NCBI RefSeq assembly: GCF_001666755.1
Contig: NZ_LZJC01000039.1
Span: forward strand, 1 to 64,000
From: Mycobacterium sp. E1214
Lineage (GTDB): Bacteria > Actinomycetota > Actinomycetes > Mycobacteriales > Mycobacteriaceae
Reading direction: 5' to 3'
Length of the DNA: 64,000 nt
Shown: positions 43,644 to 52,176 of the stretch, piece after piece
How positions within the stretch are numbered: position 1 is the stretch's first letter
Layout: each line of letters begins with the position of its first letter
The notes under the pieces: generated by a model
Told to the model about the DNA's origin: nothing
Seen by the model: only the letters and a program-made list of their open reading frames with translations
The model's database searches: none
Position numbers and translations under genes: made by a program

Positions 43644-45250
43644 CCGAGACACCGGAAAGCGACGTCCTCGTCATCGGCGCCGGCTTCGCGGGCCTGTACG
43701 CCGTGCACCGGGCGGCGTCGGCCGGGCTGCGGGTGATCGGCGTCGACGCGGCCCCCGAGGTGGGTGGCACCTGGTACTGGAACCGGTATCCGGGCGCCCG
43801 CTGTGACGTCGAAAGCGTGGACTACTCCTACTCTTTCGATGAGACGCTGCAGCAGAGCTGGACCTGGAGCGAACGTTTCGCCGCGCAACCGGAGATCCTG
43901 GCCTACCTTTGCCACGTGGCCGACCGGTTCGACCTGCGCCGCCATTACCGGTTCGGCGTCGACGTCGTGGCCGCCGCCTTCGAGCGGGGACGCTGGCGGG
44001 TCCGCACCGCCGCGGGCCAGGTTTACGGCGCGGACTTCCTGGTGTGCGCGACGGGGTGCCTGTCGGCGGTCAACCGTCCCGGCATCGCCGGCCTCGACGA
44101 CTTCGCGGGAGACGTCTACTTCACCGCCGACTGGCCGCGCGAGGACCCGGACCTGCGCGGCAAACGGCTGGGGCTGATCGGCACGGGGTCGTCGGGCATC
44201 CAGATCGCGCCCATCCTGGCCGCCCGGGCGGAGCGGCTCGTGGTATTCCAGCGGTCGGCCAACTACACCGTCCCGATGCCCAACCGGCCGTGGTCACCGG
44301 AGGAGCAGCAGGAGATCCGGGAGCGCTATCCCGAGCGGCGGCGGGTGTCGGCGTACGCGGCGGCCGGCACGCCCCACGGCACGTATCACCGCAATGCGCT
44401 CGACACCGAACCGCAGGAGCGGCTGGAGGCGTTGTGGCGGCGCTGGCGCGAGGGCGGGGTCCTGTTCGGCAAGACCTTCCCCGACCAGAACAGCGACCTG
44501 GCGGCCAACGACGTCGCCCGGGAGTTCGCCGAGGAGCGGATCCGTGAGATCGTCGCCGACCCGGCCGTCGCCGCCGATCTCACCCCCGTCGACCACCCGA
44601 TCGGGGCGAAACGCATCTGCACCGACAGCGGCTACTACGCCACGTTCAACCGGGCGAACGTGCGGCTGGTCAACCTGCGCCGCGAGCCCATCGAGGCGGT
44701 CACCGCCGACGGGGTGCGCACCAGCGCCGCAACCTACCCGTGCGACGCGCTCATCTTCGCCACCGGGTTCGACGCGATGACCGGGGCGCTGACCCGCATC
44801 GACCCCGTCGGTCCGCGGGGCGACCGGCTGCGCGACATCTGGGCCAACGGCCCGCTGACGTTCCTCGGCTTGATGGTGCCCGGCCTGCCGAACCTGTTCA
44901 CCATCAGCGGCCCCGGCAGCCCCTCGGTGCTGTCAAACATGGTGCTGCACGCCGAGATTCAGGTCGACTGGGTGATGGGTGTCATCGAGACCGCCCGTCG
45001 CCTGGGGGTCGGCGAGGTGGAACCGCGCCGGGACGCGGCCGATGCGTGGACCGAGCACGTCGCGGCGGCCGGCGAGCGGACGCTGTTCACCAAGGCCGCC
45101 TCGTCCTGGTACCTCGGCGCCAACATCGAGGGCAAAAAGCGGGTTTTCATGCCCTACGCCGGCGGGTTCGGCACCTACCGGCGGCACTGCGACGACGTCG
45201 TACGCCACCGGTACGCCGGGCTGGTCCTGACCACCGCGACGGATCGGTGA
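43640..45250 (+). CDS. Flavin-containing Baeyer-Villiger-type monooxygenase with altered fingerprint
   Basis: This 536-residue class B monooxygenase has two dinucleotide loops: GAGFAGLYAVHRA near 13-25 for FAD and GTGSSGIQIAP near 181-191 for NADPH. GGTWYWNRYPGARCDVES near 42-59 and the QRSANYTVP segment with the catalytic-type arginine are typical of steroid/cyclohexanone BVMOs. The fingerprint FxGxxxHxxxW(P/D) at 155-166 reads FAGDVYFTADWP, with Phe161 in place of the histidine. The enzyme should insert oxygen next to a ketone, giving an ester or lactone that the neighbouring hydrolase could open. The GTG at 43640 overlaps the hydrolase stop by 4 bp. Confidence 0.88.
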   Translation: MTETPESDVLVIGAGFAGLYAVHRAASAGLRVIGVDAAPEVGGTWYWNRYPGARCDVESVDYSYSFDETLQQSWTWSERFAAQPEILAYLCHVADRFDLRRHYRFGVDVVAAAFERGRWRVRTAAGQVYGADFLVCATGCLSAVNRPGIAGLDDFAGDVYFTADWPREDPDLRGKRLGLIGTGSSGIQIAPILAARAERLVVFQRSANYTVPMPNRPWSPEEQQEIRERYPERRRVSAYAAAGTPHGTYHRNALDTEPQERLEALWRRWREGGVLFGKTFPDQNSDLAANDVAREFAEERIREIVADPAVAADLTPVDHPIGAKRICTDSGYYATFNRANVRLVNLRREPIEAVTADGVRTSAATYPCDALIFATGFDAMTGALTRIDPVGPRGDRLRDIWANGPLTFLGLMVPGLPNLFTISGPGSPSVLSNMVLHAEIQVDWVMGVIETARRLGVGEVEPRRDAADAWTEHVAAAGERTLFTKAASSWYLGANIEGKKRVFMPYAGGFGTYRRHCDDVVRHRYAGLVLTTATDR

Positions 45251-45254
45251 CGAC

Positions 45255-46853
45255 GTGGAGACGGTTCAACAGCTGTTGCGGCAGCGCCGCGACGACGACA
45301 CCGCGGCGCTGGCCTTCGGCGACCGGGTGTGGACGTGGCGCGAGCACCTCGACGAGGCGGCGGCGGAGGCCGCCGCGTTGATCGCCCTGGCCGACCCCGG
45401 CCGGCCCCTGCACGTCGGGGCCCTGCTGCCCAATTGCCCGGCGATGCTGCGGTCCATGGCCGCGGCCGCGCTCGGCGGTTACGTGCTGTGCGGCCTGAAC
45501 ACCACGCGGCGCGGGGCGGGGCTGTTGGCCGACATCCGCCGCTCGGACTGCCAGCTGTTGCTGGTGGATGCCGAGCACCGCGCCCTGCTGGACGGGCTGG
45601 CGCTCGACGGCATCGAGGTGCTCGACGTCGCCGGGCCGGGTTATGCCCGGGCGGTGGCGAGCGCGCCGGCGTTGCTTGCGCACCGCGAGGTCGTCGGCGG
45701 CGACACCTTCATGATGATCTTCACCTCCGGAACGAGCGGCGATCCCAAGGTGGTGCGGCTCGCGCACGCGATGGCGATCATGTGCGGCGCCAGCCTGATC
45801 TACCAGTACGACGTCACCGCGGCCGACGTCTGCTACCTCGCGATGCCGCTGTTCCATTCCAACGGCGTCGCCGCCGGGTGGGCGGTGGCGATCGGCAGCG
45901 GAGCCACCATGGTGCCGGCGCGCTTCTCGCCGAACCGCTTCCTCGACGACGTGCGCCGCTACGGCGTGACCTATGTCAATTACGTCGGCAAGCCCCTCGC
46001 GCTCATCCTGGCCACGCCCGCGCGGCCCGACGACGCCGACAACACGCTGCGAGTGGCCTTCGGCAACGAGGCCAACGACCGCGACATCGCCGAATTCGCA
46101 CGGCGTTTCGGCTGCCGCGTGGTGGACAGCTTCGGCTCCAGCGAGTTCGCGGTCATCGTGGTCCGTGAGGACGGCACGCCGCCCGGCTCCATCGGCAGGC
46201 CGTATCCCGGTGTGAGCGTGTATAACTCGGCAACGCTGCGGGAATGCCCCGTCGCCCGGTTTGACGAACACGGCGCGCTGATCAACGCCGACGACGCGGT
46301 GGGGGAGTTGGTGAACACTCAAGGGGCGGGCCCGTTCGTCGGCTACTACAACGACCCGGCCGCCACCGCCGAACGCCTTCGCCACGGGATGTACTGGTCC
46401 GGCGATCTGGCCTACCGTGACGCCGACGGCTGGGTCTACCTCGCCGGGCGTACCGCCGACTGGATGCGGGTCGACGGCGAGAACCTGGCGGCGGCGCCGG
46501 TGGAGCGGATTCTGCAACGGCTGCCGGCGATCGCGCAGGTCGCCGTCTACGCGGTCCGCGACGAGCGGGTGGGGGACCAGGTGATGGCGGCCGTGGTGTT
46601 GCGGGACGGCGCCGCGCTGCAGCCGGCCGACTTCGAGCGCTTCTTGAACGCCCAACCCGATCTGTCGCCCAAGGCGTGGCCGCGCTACGTGCGGATCAAC
46701 TCCCAGCTGCCGACCACCGCCACCAACAAGATCCTCAAGCGCGCGCTGATCGCCGCGGGCGTCACCGCGCAGGGTGGCGTGCTGTGGAGTCGCGCGCCGC
46801 GGGCCACCGCGTACGCCGTGGTGCCCGACGGCGCCGTCGCGGCGACACCCTGA
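45255..46853 (+). CDS. Acyl-CoA synthetase, FadD17-like
   Basis: This 532-residue adenylate-forming ligase has the AMP motif IFTSGTSGDPKVVR near 156-169, PLFHSNGVAAGWAVA near 197-211, the FGSSEFAV loop in the A5 region and the late hinge and lysine segments WSGDLAYRDADGW and TTATNKILKR. It closely resembles FadD17 of the cholesterol regulon. It should activate a carboxylated side chain as its CoA ester for the dehydrogenases encoded upstream. The GTG at 45255 lies 4 bp after the BVMO stop, the last of nine tightly spaced genes. The final 30 residues are poorly conserved. Confidence 0.88.
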   Translation: METVQQLLRQRRDDDTAALAFGDRVWTWREHLDEAAAEAAALIALADPGRPLHVGALLPNCPAMLRSMAAAALGGYVLCGLNTTRRGAGLLADIRRSDCQLLLVDAEHRALLDGLALDGIEVLDVAGPGYARAVASAPALLAHREVVGGDTFMMIFTSGTSGDPKVVRLAHAMAIMCGASLIYQYDVTAADVCYLAMPLFHSNGVAAGWAVAIGSGATMVPARFSPNRFLDDVRRYGVTYVNYVGKPLALILATPARPDDADNTLRVAFGNEANDRDIAEFARRFGCRVVDSFGSSEFAVIVVREDGTPPGSIGRPYPGVSVYNSATLRECPVARFDEHGALINADDAVGELVNTQGAGPFVGYYNDPAATAERLRHGMYWSGDLAYRDADGWVYLAGRTADWMRVDGENLAAAPVERILQRLPAIAQVAVYAVRDERVGDQVMAAVVLRDGAALQPADFERFLNAQPDLSPKAWPRYVRINSQLPTTATNKILKRALIAAGVTAQGGVLWSRAPRATAYAVVPDGAVAATP

Positions 46854-46858
46854 CCGCG

Positions 46859-47710
46859 TCAGCCCGCCTCGGCGGGCTGCGGCGCCTCGCCGAACCGCGC
46901 CAGCACCAGCGTCGCCGCCACCGCCACGGTGAAGCCGACGATCACCAGCCAGCCCAGGCCGTCGCGGGCCCGGTCGCCGAGCCACACCACCCCAACGAAT
47001 GCCGGAGCCAGCGTCTCGCCCACCACCATGCCGGCGACGGCCGTCGTCACCGAGCCGCGGTGCAGGGCCGAGGTGAGCAGCAGAAAGCCCGCGGCCCCAC
47101 CCGCGGCGGCGGCATACAGGGCGGGGTTGGCGTAGAAGGAGGCTTTGGTGGGATCGAGCGCATCGATCAGGCGCACCCCGACCTCGATGACCCCGAAACC
47201 GCTGCCGGAGGCCAATCCCAGCGCCAGCGCGCGGGGCCGGTCGGGCAGCCGACCCGCGACGGCCCCGCCGACGAAGAGGACGGCCACCACACCCAGCAGC
47301 GCCCAACCCAGGCCGGCCGGCGCGTGCCGGAAGTGTCCGGGACCGGCCGCCACGGCCAGCACGACCAGGCTCGCGCAGACGACGGCCACGGCCGTCCATT
47401 CGGCGCGCGACAGCCGCGCCGACAGCACCCACGCCGAGACGATGCCGGTGACGGCGATCGACGCGGCCAGCGCGGCCGCCACCACGTAGATCGGCACCAG
47501 CCGCAGCGCGGCGACCTGCAGGACGAAGCCCGCACCGTCGAGGCCCACGCCCACGAGGTAGCGCCATTGCCGGGCCGCTCGCAACAGCAGGACCGCGTCG
47601 ACGCCCGACCCGCTGCCGGCCTCGACCGAACGGGTCGCCGCCGCCTGCAGCACCGACGCGGCGCCGTAACAGATCGAACAGCCGAGGGCCAAGAGGAAGC
47701 CGATCAACAC
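46859..47710 (-). CDS. EamA/DMT-family transporter
   Basis: This 283-residue membrane protein has 9-10 helices, beginning with GFLLALGCSICYGAASVLQAAATRS and ending with a short cytoplasmic tail. The two-repeat layout is that of drug/metabolite transporters of the EamA type. It may export a metabolite; the substrate is unknown. The GTG at 47710 opens the first helix directly; a longer reading through the 260 bp upstream has no similarity. It converges with the FadD17-like gene, with 5 bp between stops, and diverges from the reductase-desaturase operon. Confidence 0.8.
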   Translation of the reverse strand: MLIGFLLALGCSICYGAASVLQAAATRSVEAGSGSGVDAVLLLRAARQWRYLVGVGLDGAGFVLQVAALRLVPIYVVAAALAASIAVTGIVSAWVLSARLSRAEWTAVAVVCASLVVLAVAAGPGHFRHAPAGLGWALLGVVAVLFVGGAVAGRLPDRPRALALGLASGSGFGVIEVGVRLIDALDPTKASFYANPALYAAAAGGAAGFLLLTSALHRGSVTTAVAGMVVGETLAPAFVGVVWLGDRARDGLGWLVIVGFTVAVAATLVLARFGEAPQPAEAG

Positions 47711-47962
47711 AGTGCAAACCCTAGGCGCCGGATCGGCCGCGCGTGCCCCGCCCGGTTCTCGGCTGAGAAACCGCTGAACATACGTTTGGGCACCGCCCCT
47801 GCGGGCTACGTCACAGTTACGCCCGCGTACGATCTTGCCCACATTCGGCCCCAGCCCCGTTGCACTCGTGCCTAGTGAACGCATAGGGCTTCTTTGCTGC
47901 GTCATTAGCGACTCGAATAGCATTGAACAACAACAAAATTCGCTATTGTGTTTAGTTTCGGT

Positions 47963-47976
47963 GTACATCTGTGTAC
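47963..47976 (+). promoter_or_regulatory. Palindrome GTACA-N4-TGTAC before the reductase-desaturase operon
   Basis: GTACA (47963-47967) and TGTAC (47972-47976) form a perfect inverted repeat ending 9 bases before the reductase ATG. GTGTAC is also repeated directly with a 10-bp period (47961, 47971). The segment 47880-47960 is unusually AT-rich for this genome and probably holds the promoter. A repressor site is likely; the regulator is unknown. Confidence 0.5.
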
Positions 47977-47985
47977 TCTGACTGC

Positions 47986-49083
47986 ATGGCGGAACGGGGA
48001 GCAGAGCCGCATGTCCCGTGGGGGCGACGGCTATTTCTGCGGGCGGTGCGGCGGTTGTTCAGCCCGCTCGAGCCGGACGACTACCTGGAGATGATCAACC
48101 CGCTGTGGACCACCAAGGAGCTGCGCGGAAAGGTCGAGCGGGTCGAGCCGCAGGGTTCGGACGCGGCCAGCGTCCTGATCCGGCCCGGATATGAGTGGCC
48201 GGGCCACAAGCCGGGCCAGTACGTGCGCCTCGGTGTCGTCATCGATGGCGTCTACCACTGGCGCGCCTATTCGCTGACCTCGGACCCCGAGCCTGCGGAC
48301 GGCCTGATCAGCGTGACGCCCAAGAAGGTCGACAACGGTGTGGTATCGCCGTACCTCGTGCAGCGCATCCAGCCCGGCGACCTGGTGCGGCTCAGCGAGA
48401 TCGAGGGCGTGTTCACGCTGCCCGAGCCGGTGCCGGCGAAAATGCTGTTCATCAGCGCCGGTAGCGGCATCACGCCGATCATCAGCATGCTGCGCAGCCT
48501 GGATCACCGCGGCGAGATGCGCGACGTGGTGGTCATCCACTCGGCGCGGACCCGCGAGCAGGTGATGTTCCTGGAGGCCCTCGAGGAACTCGACGCCCGC
48601 CACGACGGGCTGCGCTTCGACTTGCGGTTGACCTCCGACCGGGGCCGACTGAAGCCGGAGAACCTCGACGAGGTGTGCCCCGACTGGCGGGAGCGGGAGG
48701 CGTTCTGCTCCGGACCGGAGGAGATGCTCGACGCGCTGATCGAACACTGGGAGCACAACGGCGACCGCGACCGCCTGCATTTCGAGCGCTTCCAGCCCAA
48801 GATCGGCGGCGACGCCAACGCCGGCGAGGGCGGCGAGGTGAACTTCCTCGACAGCGACAAAAAGGTCGAATGCGACGGCGGCACATCGATTTTGGAGGCC
48901 GGTGAGAACGCGGGCCTCAATCTCGCCTACGGCTGCCGGATCGGCATCTGCCATACCTGTGTCGGCACCCTGAAGTCCGGCAGGCTGCGGGACCTGCGTT
49001 CGGGCGACGTGACCGAACCGACCGGACAGGACGTCCGCATCTGCATCAACACCGCCGAAGGCGACGTCGAACTCGAACTGTAG
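47986..49083 (+). CDS. Ferredoxin-fused oxidoreductase, Rv3230c-like electron donor of the desaturase
   Basis: This 365-residue three-domain electron transferase has an FAD domain with RAYSLTS near 93-99, an NAD(P)H domain with FISAGSGITPIISML near 155-169, and a C-terminal plant-type [2Fe-2S] ferredoxin domain with CRIGICHTC near 313-321 and a last cysteine in VRICINTA. Rv3230c of M. tuberculosis has this build and supplies electrons to the DesA3 stearoyl-CoA desaturase; the desaturase gene follows here after 17 bp. The ATG at 47986 begins the protein; a GTG at 47971 would add five residues but lies within the palindromic site. Confidence 0.92.
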   Translation: MAERGAEPHVPWGRRLFLRAVRRLFSPLEPDDYLEMINPLWTTKELRGKVERVEPQGSDAASVLIRPGYEWPGHKPGQYVRLGVVIDGVYHWRAYSLTSDPEPADGLISVTPKKVDNGVVSPYLVQRIQPGDLVRLSEIEGVFTLPEPVPAKMLFISAGSGITPIISMLRSLDHRGEMRDVVVIHSARTREQVMFLEALEELDARHDGLRFDLRLTSDRGRLKPENLDEVCPDWREREAFCSGPEEMLDALIEHWEHNGDRDRLHFERFQPKIGGDANAGEGGEVNFLDSDKKVECDGGTSILEAGENAGLNLAYGCRIGICHTCVGTLKSGRLRDLRSGDVTEPTGQDVRICINTAEGDVELEL

Positions 49084-49100
49084 AAGGAAAGGAGCGGCAC

Positions 49101-50513
49101 ATGACCAGCGCCGTGAAGAAGTCGACGCGGGGCGACAGCCCACTGTCCCGCCTCACCGAGCAAGAAATCGAGAAGCTGGGCAAGGAGCTGGACGCGATCC
49201 ACGACGAGGTGTTCGCCGACCTCGGCGAGCGGGATCGCCGCTACATCAAGACCGTCATCTCCACCCAGCGCCAAATCGTGGTCGTAGGTCGGGTGTTGCT
49301 CCTGGCGTCGCGGTCCAAGACCGCGTGGGCGCTGGGCACCGCCTGCCTCGGCATGGCGAAGATCCTGGAGAACATGGAGATCGGCCACAACGTCATGCAC
49401 GGCCAGTGGGATTGGATGAACGACCCGGACATCCACTCCTCGGTGTGGGATTGGGACACCGCGTCGACCGCCGAATCCTGGAAGCACTCGCACAACTACA
49501 TCCACCACACCTACACCAACATCCTGGGCAAGGATAAGGACCTCGGCTACGAGATCATGCGGATCGATCCCGCCCAGAAGTGGGCGCCGCGCTATCTCTT
49601 CCAGCCGATCTACAACCTGCTCCTGACGTTGCTCTTCGAGTGGGGCGTGGCGGTCCACGACATGGACATCGACGCCATCCGCAAGCGGGAGAAGCCCTGG
49701 TCGGAGGTGCGCAAGGATCTGCGGGGCATCGGCGTCAAGGCCCGCGCGCAGATCTATAAGGACTACCTGGGTTGGCCCGCCATCAGCGCGGGCGCGTTCG
49801 CCCTCACCCAGCTGGCCCTGCGCGGCCGCATCGACCAGCCGGCCGAGTCCCGCCTGGCCCGGCGGCTGCGCCGGGTGTCGAACAAGGGACGCGCCCGCAC
49901 GGTCGCCGACTTCCTCGACAAGACCATGCCCGGCGTGGAAAGCACTTACCTGCGCACGCTCGGCGCGGACGCCGTCGCCAACCTGATCCGCAACATCTGG
50001 GCGCACGCCATCATCTTCTGCGGCCACTTCCCGGACCAGACCTACACCTTCACCCAGGAGGAGGTCGAGGACGAGACCCGCGGCGGCTGGTACGTGCGGC
50101 AGCTGCTCGGCGCCGCGAACATCGACGGCAGCCCGCTGTTCCACGTCATCAGTGGCAATCTCGGATACCAGGTCGAGCACCACCTGTACCCCGACATGCC
50201 CAGCAGCCGCTATTCGGAGATCGCCCCCAAGATCAAGGACATCTGCGAACGCTACGAGCTGCCCTACAACTCGGGCCGCTTCGGCAAGCAATGGCTCATG
50301 GTGCACCGCAGCATCTTTCGGCTGGCGTTCCCCGGCGGCAAGCCCCGGCCGAAGCCGGGACCGTACCGCAGCCCGGGCGCCCAGCCCGTCGCGGAACGCC
50401 CCAGCGAGGGCACCCGCTTCCGCGACCGAGTGCCGGCCGAGCACCCGGCGGCCGGGCCCGAACACGGCTCCGGCGGCGTCGAGGTGCAGCCACCGCCGCG
50501 CGGCAAGGACTGA
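49101..50513 (+). CDS. desA3: Membrane acyl-CoA desaturase, DesA3-like
   Basis: This 470-residue di-iron desaturase has three histidine boxes: HNVMH at 96-100, HSHNYIHH at 129-136 and QVEHH at 357-361. It introduces a cis double bond, usually delta-9 in stearoyl-CoA, with electrons from the reductase encoded upstream. DesA3 of M. tuberculosis has about 427 residues. Here an arginine-rich stretch between about 232 and 285 (SRLARRLRRVSNKGRARTV) and a proline-rich tail make it longer, so it may be a paralogue with altered membrane or substrate contact. The start at 49101 has GGAAAGGAG upstream. Only two hydrophobic spans are strong. Confidence 0.9.
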   Translation: MTSAVKKSTRGDSPLSRLTEQEIEKLGKELDAIHDEVFADLGERDRRYIKTVISTQRQIVVVGRVLLLASRSKTAWALGTACLGMAKILENMEIGHNVMHGQWDWMNDPDIHSSVWDWDTASTAESWKHSHNYIHHTYTNILGKDKDLGYEIMRIDPAQKWAPRYLFQPIYNLLLTLLFEWGVAVHDMDIDAIRKREKPWSEVRKDLRGIGVKARAQIYKDYLGWPAISAGAFALTQLALRGRIDQPAESRLARRLRRVSNKGRARTVADFLDKTMPGVESTYLRTLGADAVANLIRNIWAHAIIFCGHFPDQTYTFTQEEVEDETRGGWYVRQLLGAANIDGSPLFHVISGNLGYQVEHHLYPDMPSSRYSEIAPKIKDICERYELPYNSGRFGKQWLMVHRSIFRLAFPGGKPRPKPGPYRSPGAQPVAERPSEGTRFRDRVPAEHPAAGPEHGSGGVEVQPPPRGKD

Positions 50514-50551
50514 CGCCCACGCATTCGCGGTGGGCCACTAGCCTGTTGCGG

Positions 50552-50716
50552 GTGAGCGGCATCGACGACGCGGCGTTGCGCGAGCGCATCCGGCGCGACA
50601 TGAGCGACTTCGGGCTGCCGCCGGCGGCCGTGGCGCGGGCCATCGCCTTCGCCATCGAGCAACCCGACGACGTCGAGATCGGGGACATCACCATCCGCCC
50701 GACCGTCCAGGGCTAG
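50552..50716 (+). pseudogene. C-terminal remnant of an SDR-family gene
   Basis: A frame of 54 residues from GTG 50552 ends with FGLPPAAVARAIAFAIEQ and DDVEIGDITIRPTVQ. This is the normal C-terminus of a classical short-chain dehydrogenase (the helix before, and the tail after, the last strand of the family). Nothing similar to the N-terminal 200 residues is found upstream, where the desaturase gene ends 38 bp before. It is therefore likely a deletion remnant; a small independent protein cannot be excluded. Confidence 0.6.
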
Positions 50717-50817
50717 CACCCGGACGCGGTGGTCATCGGGATGGCTGATCGAGCGCATCGGCGATCCCGATGGCGAGGCCTGAACCGGTTGCCGCGATGC
50801 GTCGTGGATCATCATCG

Positions 50818-52176
50818 ATGATGGACCGCTCCGGGAAATCCGACACCGAGCCGACGGGCGATCGCGGCGGCTACGGGTTTCCGGCGCGGCTGTGGCGTCT
50901 GCTGGACCAGCATCCGCCGCCGGGCGTCCGACTGGCGCAGCGCTTCCGCAGCCCCTTGCGCGGGCCGTGGCTGACCTCGGTTTTCGGCGCGACCCTGCTG
51001 GTGGCGCTGCCCGTCGTCATCCTCACCGGGTTGCTCTCCTACATCGCCTACGGGCCGCGGCTCGGCCAGGCCATCCCCGCCGATGTCGGGTGGCTCAAGC
51101 TGCCGACGTTCGACTGGCCCACCCGCCCGGCGTGGCTGTACCGCCTGACCCAGGGCGTGCACGTCGGCCTCGGCCTGATCCTGATCCCGGTGGTGCTGGC
51201 CAAGCTGTGGTCGGTGCTGCCCAAGCTCTTCGTCTGGCCACCGGTGCGGTCCATCGCCCAACTGCTGGAGCGGCTTTCGCTGCTGACGCTGGTGGGCGGC
51301 ATCTTGTTCGAGATCGTCACCGGGGTGCTCAACATCCAGTACGACTACATCTTCGGGTTCAGCTTCTACACGGCCCACTACTTCGGTGCCTGGGTGTTCA
51401 TCGCCGGGTTCCTCGTGCACATCGCGCTCAAGATCCCCCGCATGTGGGACGGGCTGCGGTCGCTGGCGCTGCGCGACGTGCTCCGCGCCGGGCCGGGCGA
51501 CACCCGACCGCAGCCCTGGGAGCCCGACGGCCTGGTGGCGCAGCACCCCGGACCCGCAACGATCAGCCGCCGCGGCGCGCTCGCGCTGGTGGGCGGGGGT
51601 GCGGTCTTCGTCGCGGTCATCACCGCGGGCCAAACCCTCGGCGGTTACGCCCGCGAGGCCGCGTTGTTGTTGCCGCGCGGGCGCGGCCGGGGGGACGCGA
51701 CCGATGATTTCCCGGTCAACCGGACCGCGGCGGCGGCCGGCATCAACCCCGCGTGGACCGGCGATCGTTGGCGCCTCGCCCTCAGCGGGGGCCGCCGCGG
51801 GGTGGTCCTGGACCGTGCCGCGCTGCTCGCGATGCCCCAGCACACGGCGGTCCTGCCGATCGCCTGCGTCGAGGGCTGGTCGACCACCCAAACGTGGAGC
51901 GGCGTCCGACTCGCCGACCTGGCCCGCCTGGCGGGCGTCCCCGCGCCGCGGTCCGCGCGCGTGTCGTCGCTGGAGCGCGGCGGCGCGTTCGCGAGCGCGG
52001 CCCTGCAGGGCAACCAGGTGCTGCACCCGGACGCGTTGTTGGCGTTGCGGGTCAACGGCGCCGACCTGTCAGCTGATCACGGCTTCCCCGCCCGCATCAT
52101 CGTGCCGGCGCTGCCGGGGGTGCACAACACCAAATGGGTGGCGGCGATCGACTTCCGGGCCGGCGGCGATGCCTAG
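50818..52176 (+). CDS. Membrane cytochrome-like protein fused to sulfite-oxidase-type molybdopterin domain, Rv0218-like
   Basis: This 452-residue protein has four or more transmembrane helices in the first 220 residues (LTSVFGATLLVALPVVILTG, then GVHVGLGLILIPVVLAKLW and AHYFGAWVFIAGFLVHIAL) with histidines placed as in b-type cytochromes. A fifth helix follows near 265-285. The C-terminal extracytoplasmic part resembles the sulfite oxidase/YedY molybdopterin fold with the cysteine of PIACVEGWSTTQTWSGV as possible molybdenum ligand. It is probably an extracellular reductase with its own membrane electron carrier, like Rv0218 (442). The ATG at 50818 follows GGA; the ATG at 50821 is possible. 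Confidence 0.82.
   Translation: MMDRSGKSDTEPTGDRGGYGFPARLWRLLDQHPPPGVRLAQRFRSPLRGPWLTSVFGATLLVALPVVILTGLLSYIAYGPRLGQAIPADVGWLKLPTFDWPTRPAWLYRLTQGVHVGLGLILIPVVLAKLWSVLPKLFVWPPVRSIAQLLERLSLLTLVGGILFEIVTGVLNIQYDYIFGFSFYTAHYFGAWVFIAGFLVHIALKIPRMWDGLRSLALRDVLRAGPGDTRPQPWEPDGLVAQHPGPATISRRGALALVGGGAVFVAVITAGQTLGGYAREAALLLPRGRGRGDATDDFPVNRTAAAAGINPAWTGDRWRLALSGGRRGVVLDRAALLAMPQHTAVLPIACVEGWSTTQTWSGVRLADLARLAGVPAPRSARVSSLERGGAFASAALQGNQVLHPDALLALRVNGADLSADHGFPARIIVPALPGVHNTKWVAAIDFRAGGDA

Noticed and set aside
47711-47968. Longer start for the EamA transporter
   Set aside because: The extra head has no similarity and covers the AT-rich promoter area of the divergent operon; the hydrophobic first helix begins at the GTG 47710.
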